Source of the DNA: Betaproteobacteria bacterium
GTDB lineage: Bacteria; Pseudomonadota; Gammaproteobacteria; Burkholderiales; SG8-39
Length of the DNA stretch: 9,598 nt
Reading direction: 5' to 3'
Assembly (NCBI GenBank): GCA_947467405.1
Contig: CANIIN010000068.1
Coordinates: forward strand, 1 to 9,598
Shown: in pieces, positions 6,391 to 9,598 of the stretch
How positions within the stretch are numbered: the stretch's first letter is position 1
How the letters are laid out: each line of letters begins with the position of its first letter
Position numbers and translations under genes: made by a program
Notes under the pieces: generated by a model
What the model was told of the DNA's origin: nothing
Database searches by the model: none
The model's input: the letters and a program-made list of their open reading frames with translations, nothing else

Positions 6391-9300
6391 TCAATCGAAG
6401 AAATACTGGTAGCGAAGGCCCGTTTCACGCACCGTGACATTCGCGCCGCCACCGCCCTTCGAGCGCAGCCAGTACAGCGAAACATGATCGGTGCCGAGGA
6501 TGCTGCCGCCTGCGCCGAGCAGCCAATTGTAGCCGCTTCCCGAGGCGGAATTGGCCGATCGACCGATGTCCATGAACGGGCGCACGGCGCGCGAACGCTC
6601 TTCGCGCAAGGTCGTGCCGAAGCCGGCGTTGATGCTCCATTGGCGGAAACTCTGCGGCACGAAAAACGAAGCAGAGGCGGTGCCGCCGGTCGGTATGACT
6701 GTCGCCACCAGCGAGTCGGCGCTGGTGCCGGCCTCGTAGTGCGAGATGGTGCGCGCGATGCGTACGTTGAAGTCGGGATATTCGCTGCGGAGGCGATAGC
6801 CGCCTTCGTAATAACTGCCCTGCCCGGTGCCCAGTGTGCTGTCCTGCTGGCTGTGGAAGCGCGCCGACCAGAGGCGGCCGACCAGGTATTCGCGTGCAGA
6901 CAGCCCGTACTGCAGTCCGACGCTGGCCTCATCCTTGTGTCCGGCGATCTGCAGCGGAACGGTATCGGTCGCACGTTCGCGCAGCGTCAGCGCGATCGAT
7001 CCGGTCAGGCGCGGCGTGACGAGGCGCGAGTGACGCAGGCGCGCGGTGGTGAAGCCGGCCAGTCCGTAACGGTTGCCCAATGCGATGTCGGTTTCTCCAT
7101 CGCCGGCTTCGATGCCGTGGCGATACAGTGAGGACACCGTCATGCTGCGATCGGTGCCCGGTACACCGGTCAGCGCGGTCGGATCGGCGGTGTGCTGATG
7201 GAATAACAGCATCTCGGTGGCGATGCGCAATTGCGGCGTCGTCCAGGCCTGCGCGCGCAGGGTCTGTTCGTGGCCTTGCAGGACGCCGCGTTCGAACAGC
7301 GTATTGCCCGCGATGACGCTGCCGGCGGTGGCCAGCAGGTCGGTGGACAGGCGCAGGTGCAGGTCATCGCTGTCCGGGGCGCGCGACAGGGCCCGGGCGC
7401 CCAGGGCCTGCGCCTCGGCAATGCGCCCGGTGGCCCGGGCGGCCTCGATGCGGCTCATGGCCGGTACGTTGTCGCTGCCGGCCGCCATCAACTGCTCGAG
7501 CCGGCTCCAGTCGCGCTCGGCCAGCGCCAGCGCGTAATCGGCCCAGGCGGGCGCCGACGTGCGCCGCGCATAACGGGTCCACATCCATTGCCGCGCGGCG
7601 TCGTAGCGTTCTTCTCCGAGCATCCATGCCAAGGTGAGTTCGGTGGCCGCCGCATCCAGTTTCCGGTCGCCGTCACCGGCCGGATCGGTATTGTCGGACG
7701 CGGGACTGTCCTGGCGCAGCAGGCGGCGCATAGCCGATAGTGCCGCGTCGCCGGGGGCGTTGGCTGTGGCGAGGCGCGCGTAGGCCAGCATGGCGTCGCG
7801 GCGATCCTTGTCAGTCGTGTTCGAACCGGGCGTTGCGGTCTTGCCGAGTTGCTGGCGGGCCAGAGCCCAGGCGTGGCGGCGGATACGCCAGGCCATCGTC
7901 GTGTTGCCGGCTTCGTCGAGCGCATCGGCATAGTTGGTCAGCCAGACGTAATCGCCGCCGCGACGGGATGCCTGACGTGCCAGCCAGGGCAGCGAGCGGC
8001 GCGGTTCGCCCAGTACCTGCCAGGCGGCCGCGTAGGCATCCCAATAGGTCGCTGTGGTGGATGCTGCGCCATTCCATTCACGCAGCAGGGCGGCCAATTC
8101 GCGCTTGGTCCCGGGTTGTTCGCGCGCGTCGATGAGTTGCCACAGCAGCGCGGTGCGCAGGTCGGTGCTCGCCGGCGCCAGTGCCAGCGCCTTGCGCAGT
8201 TCGGCGATGGCCAGTAGCGGCTTGCCGATGCCCTGAAAATAAATGGCGCGCAGGCTGAAGTAGTACGGGGTCGTTTGCAAGGACGAGCTGTCGTCCGGCG
8301 GTACCTCTTCCAGCAGTTGGCCCATCTGCACGAAGTCGCGGCGCTCGCTGCTCATCTCCAGCGCCACCAGCATGCCGGACACGCTGTGAAAGCGGCGCCA
8401 TGAGAGCAGGGCGAGCCGGCGGGCCTCGTCCGGCTGCACCGGGCGCAGCAGCGCCACCAGGCGTTCCAGATCGGCCTCCTGTGCTGAACCGCCGCGTTGC
8501 AAGACGCCGTAAGCAGTTTTGGCCGTGTCGTCTTCCTGAAGTTGCCAGGCCAGTTCGGCAAGCAGTTTCCAGTAGCCGGCGTTGTCGATCGATGCGCGGT
8601 TCTGCAGGGGATTGAGGATTTCGTACGCGCGGGGAAAGTCCGAACGCAGGAACAGCAGCGTGGCGAGGCGCACCGCCAGGTCGGGATTGGGACCGCCGAT
8701 GGCCATGAGCCGTTCCAGCGAACGCGCCGCGTCATCCGAGCGTCGCGCGCGTTCCTGCAGCGTGGCGAGGACATCGAGAATGACCGGTTCGGACCTGGCC
8801 TTGAACTGCTCCTCGAGATACTGGATGCCATCGCCGGGTCGGCCGAGATTTTCGTAAACGTCGGCGATGAGACGCCATTCGTCACGATCGAGTTTGCGTC
8901 GTGATGCCTCGTGCTTCCAGGCGAACAACAGGGCCTCGTCATCGTGCAAACCGGGAGCGAGGCGCAGGATGGCCCTGAAGGCATCCTGACTGGCGGCCTG
9001 CCTCGCCATGAACACCCAATGGGTGAGCGCGATGTCGGGCTTGCCGCTCCACTCTGACGACTTGGCAAGCTTTTCGCGCCATGCCATGTCATTCGGGCGC
9101 TGTGCCACCGCGGCTTCGGCGACCCGCCAGGCATCGGCGACGTTGCCGTTGGCGAGAAACACATCGAATGCCAGCGTGTAGATTTCCTCGTCGTACGGAC
9201 GCAATGTCACGGCCGGCGCCTTGGCGGGCGCGGTGGCTGCAACTGGCGAGGCTTGCGCCCGGGCCTCGCCGACAAACAGGGACAGGAAGGCGCCCAGCAG

Positions 9301-9598
9301 TGGCATGCCAGGCGTCGATCGTTCGGCATGCGCAGCCAAGACAGCGGAAGCGGGCGTGGCGGACATGTGCAGGAGGCGCTTCATGTAGGCTTGCGCGCGG
9401 GCCGGATCGTTGGCCGCCAGCGCCAGTCGCGCCAATCGTTTCAGCGTCTGCTCGTCGTCTGCCAGGTCGCCGATCTGGGCATCGGCTGCGGCGAGCGCTT
9501 CGCGCAGCAGATTGCCGGATTGCAATGTCGCGACGCCGCGCAGATACAGGTCACGCTGCCGGTCGTGATCGGGGGTGCGCTTGCGCGCCACGAAGTAC
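6391..9598 (-). CDS. pelB: PelB, periplasmic TPR scaffold and outer-membrane beta-barrel exporter of Pel (5' partial)
   Basis: PelB is the outer-membrane exit channel for Pel; its TPR superhelix in the periplasm is known to hold PelA and guide the polymer. The frame is open to the window edge. The first start codon inside is a GTG at 9591, preceded in frame by Tyr-Phe and followed by Ala-Arg-Lys-Arg, which looks like the end of the N-terminal membrane helix, so the true start is probably upstream. From that GTG there are 1066 residues, compared with about 1190 in Pseudomonas. Residues about 15-780 are Ala/Leu/Arg-rich helical repeats of TPR type, and residues about 815-1066 alternate polar and hydrophobic with many aromatics and glycines, ending RYQYFFD, as in an outer-membrane barrel. 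A hydrophobic, signal-like stretch sits at residues 96-113, inside the helical part. The stop (TGA) is 59 bp before pelC. The identification rests on domain layout and its position in the cluster. Confidence 0.93.
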   Translation of the reverse strand, partial: YFVARKRTPDHDRQRDLYLRGVATLQSGNLLREALAAADAQIGDLADDEQTLKRLARLALAANDPARAQAYMKRLLHMSATPASAVLAAHAERSTPGMPLLGAFLSLFVGEARAQASPVAATAPAKAPAVTLRPYDEEIYTLAFDVFLANGNVADAWRVAEAAVAQRPNDMAWREKLAKSSEWSGKPDIALTHWVFMARQAASQDAFRAILRLAPGLHDDEALLFAWKHEASRRKLDRDEWRLIADVYENLGRPGDGIQYLEEQFKARSEPVILDVLATLQERARRSDDAARSLERLMAIGGPNPDLAVRLATLLFLRSDFPRAYEILNPLQNRASIDNAGYWKLLAELAWQLQEDDTAKTAYGVLQRGGSAQEADLERLVALLRPVQPDEARRLALLSWRRFHSVSGMLVALEMSSERRDFVQMGQLLEEVPPDDSSSLQTTPYYFSLRAIYFQGIGKPLLAIAELRKALALAPASTDLRTALLWQLIDAREQPGTKRELAALLREWNGAASTTATYWDAYAAAWQVLGEPRRSLPWLARQASRRGGDYVWLTNYADALDEAGNTTMAWRIRRHAWALARQQLGKTATPGSNTTDKDRRDAMLAYARLATANAPGDAALSAMRRLLRQDSPASDNTDPAGDGDRKLDAAATELTLAWMLGEERYDAARQWMWTRYARRTSAPAWADYALALAERDWSRLEQLMAAGSDNVPAMSRIEAARATGRIAEAQALGARALSRAPDSDDLHLRLSTDLLATAGSVIAGNTLFERGVLQGHEQTLRAQAWTTPQLRIATEMLLFHQHTADPTALTGVPGTDRSMTVSSLYRHGIEAGDGETDIALGNRYGLAGFTTARLRHSRLVTPRLTGSIALTLRERATDTVPLQIAGHKDEASVGLQYGLSAREYLVGRLWSARFHSQQDSTLGTGQGSYYEGGYRLRSEYPDFNVRIARTISHYEAGTSADSLVATVIPTGGTASASFFVPQSFRQWSINAGFGTTLREERSRAVRPFMDIGRSANSASGSGYNWLLGAGGSILGTDHVSLYWLRSKGGGGANVTVRETGLRYQYFFD

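Noticed and set aside
6274..7131. 285-codon plus-strand ORF opposite pelC and the pelB barrel
   Set aside because: It spans two real genes on the other strand, has no recognisable motif, and shows the composition of a GC-rich shadow frame.
8352..9164. 270-codon minus-strand ORF in another frame of pelB
   Set aside because: Nested in pelB on the same strand; Arg/Ser/Pro/Cys-rich frame-shifted reading with no family signal.

Overview
The window is most of a pel operon, which builds and exports the biofilm exopolysaccharide Pel (a cationic, partly de-N-acetylated GalNAc/GlcNAc-type polymer). All genes lie on the minus strand, so transcription runs from high to low coordinates: pelB (9598 to 6391, 5' end cut by the window edge), pelC (6331 to 5741), pelD (5727 to 4324), pelE (4327 to 3314), pelF (3317 to 1785) and pelG (1493 to 123). 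This is the order B-C-D-E-F-G known from Pseudomonas. pelA (periplasmic deacetylase/hydrolase) is not in the window and would be expected just beyond the right edge. High GC, codon use and the type of repeat between pelF and pelG suggest a proteobacterium, most likely a betaproteobacterium (Rhodocyclales-like); this is inference.

The proteins form an envelope-spanning machine. PelF is the cytoplasmic glycosyltransferase. PelD, PelE and PelG form the inner-membrane complex: PelD binds c-di-GMP, PelE carries helical repeats, and PelG is a 12-helix MOP-like transporter. PelC is an outer-membrane lipoprotein, and PelB has a periplasmic TPR superhelix followed by an outer-membrane beta barrel. PelD keeps the RxxD c-di-GMP motif and lacks a GGDEF motif, so post-translational activation by c-di-GMP is predicted.

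The genes are tightly packed: pelD/pelE and pelE/pelF overlap by 4 bp (ATGA), pelC/pelD are 13 bp apart, and pelB/pelC are 59 bp apart once pelC's real start is chosen. The exception is a gap of about 290 bp between pelF and pelG. It holds a structured element with a perfect 14-bp stem hairpin and several smaller inverted repeats, resembling a dispersed intergenic repeat family of high-GC proteobacteria. A 105-codon ORF with a good Shine-Dalgarno sequence runs from the last codons of pelF through the element and stops 10 bp inside pelG, so it might keep pelF and pelG translationally coupled.

Left of pelG (positions 1-122) there is a short spacer with a 9-bp inverted repeat, and then what may be the first codons (ATG AAA AAA) of another minus-strand gene running off the window. 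No RNA genes, CRISPR arrays, transposase genes or convincing rho-independent terminators were seen. The plus-strand ORFs are antisense shadows of the pel genes.
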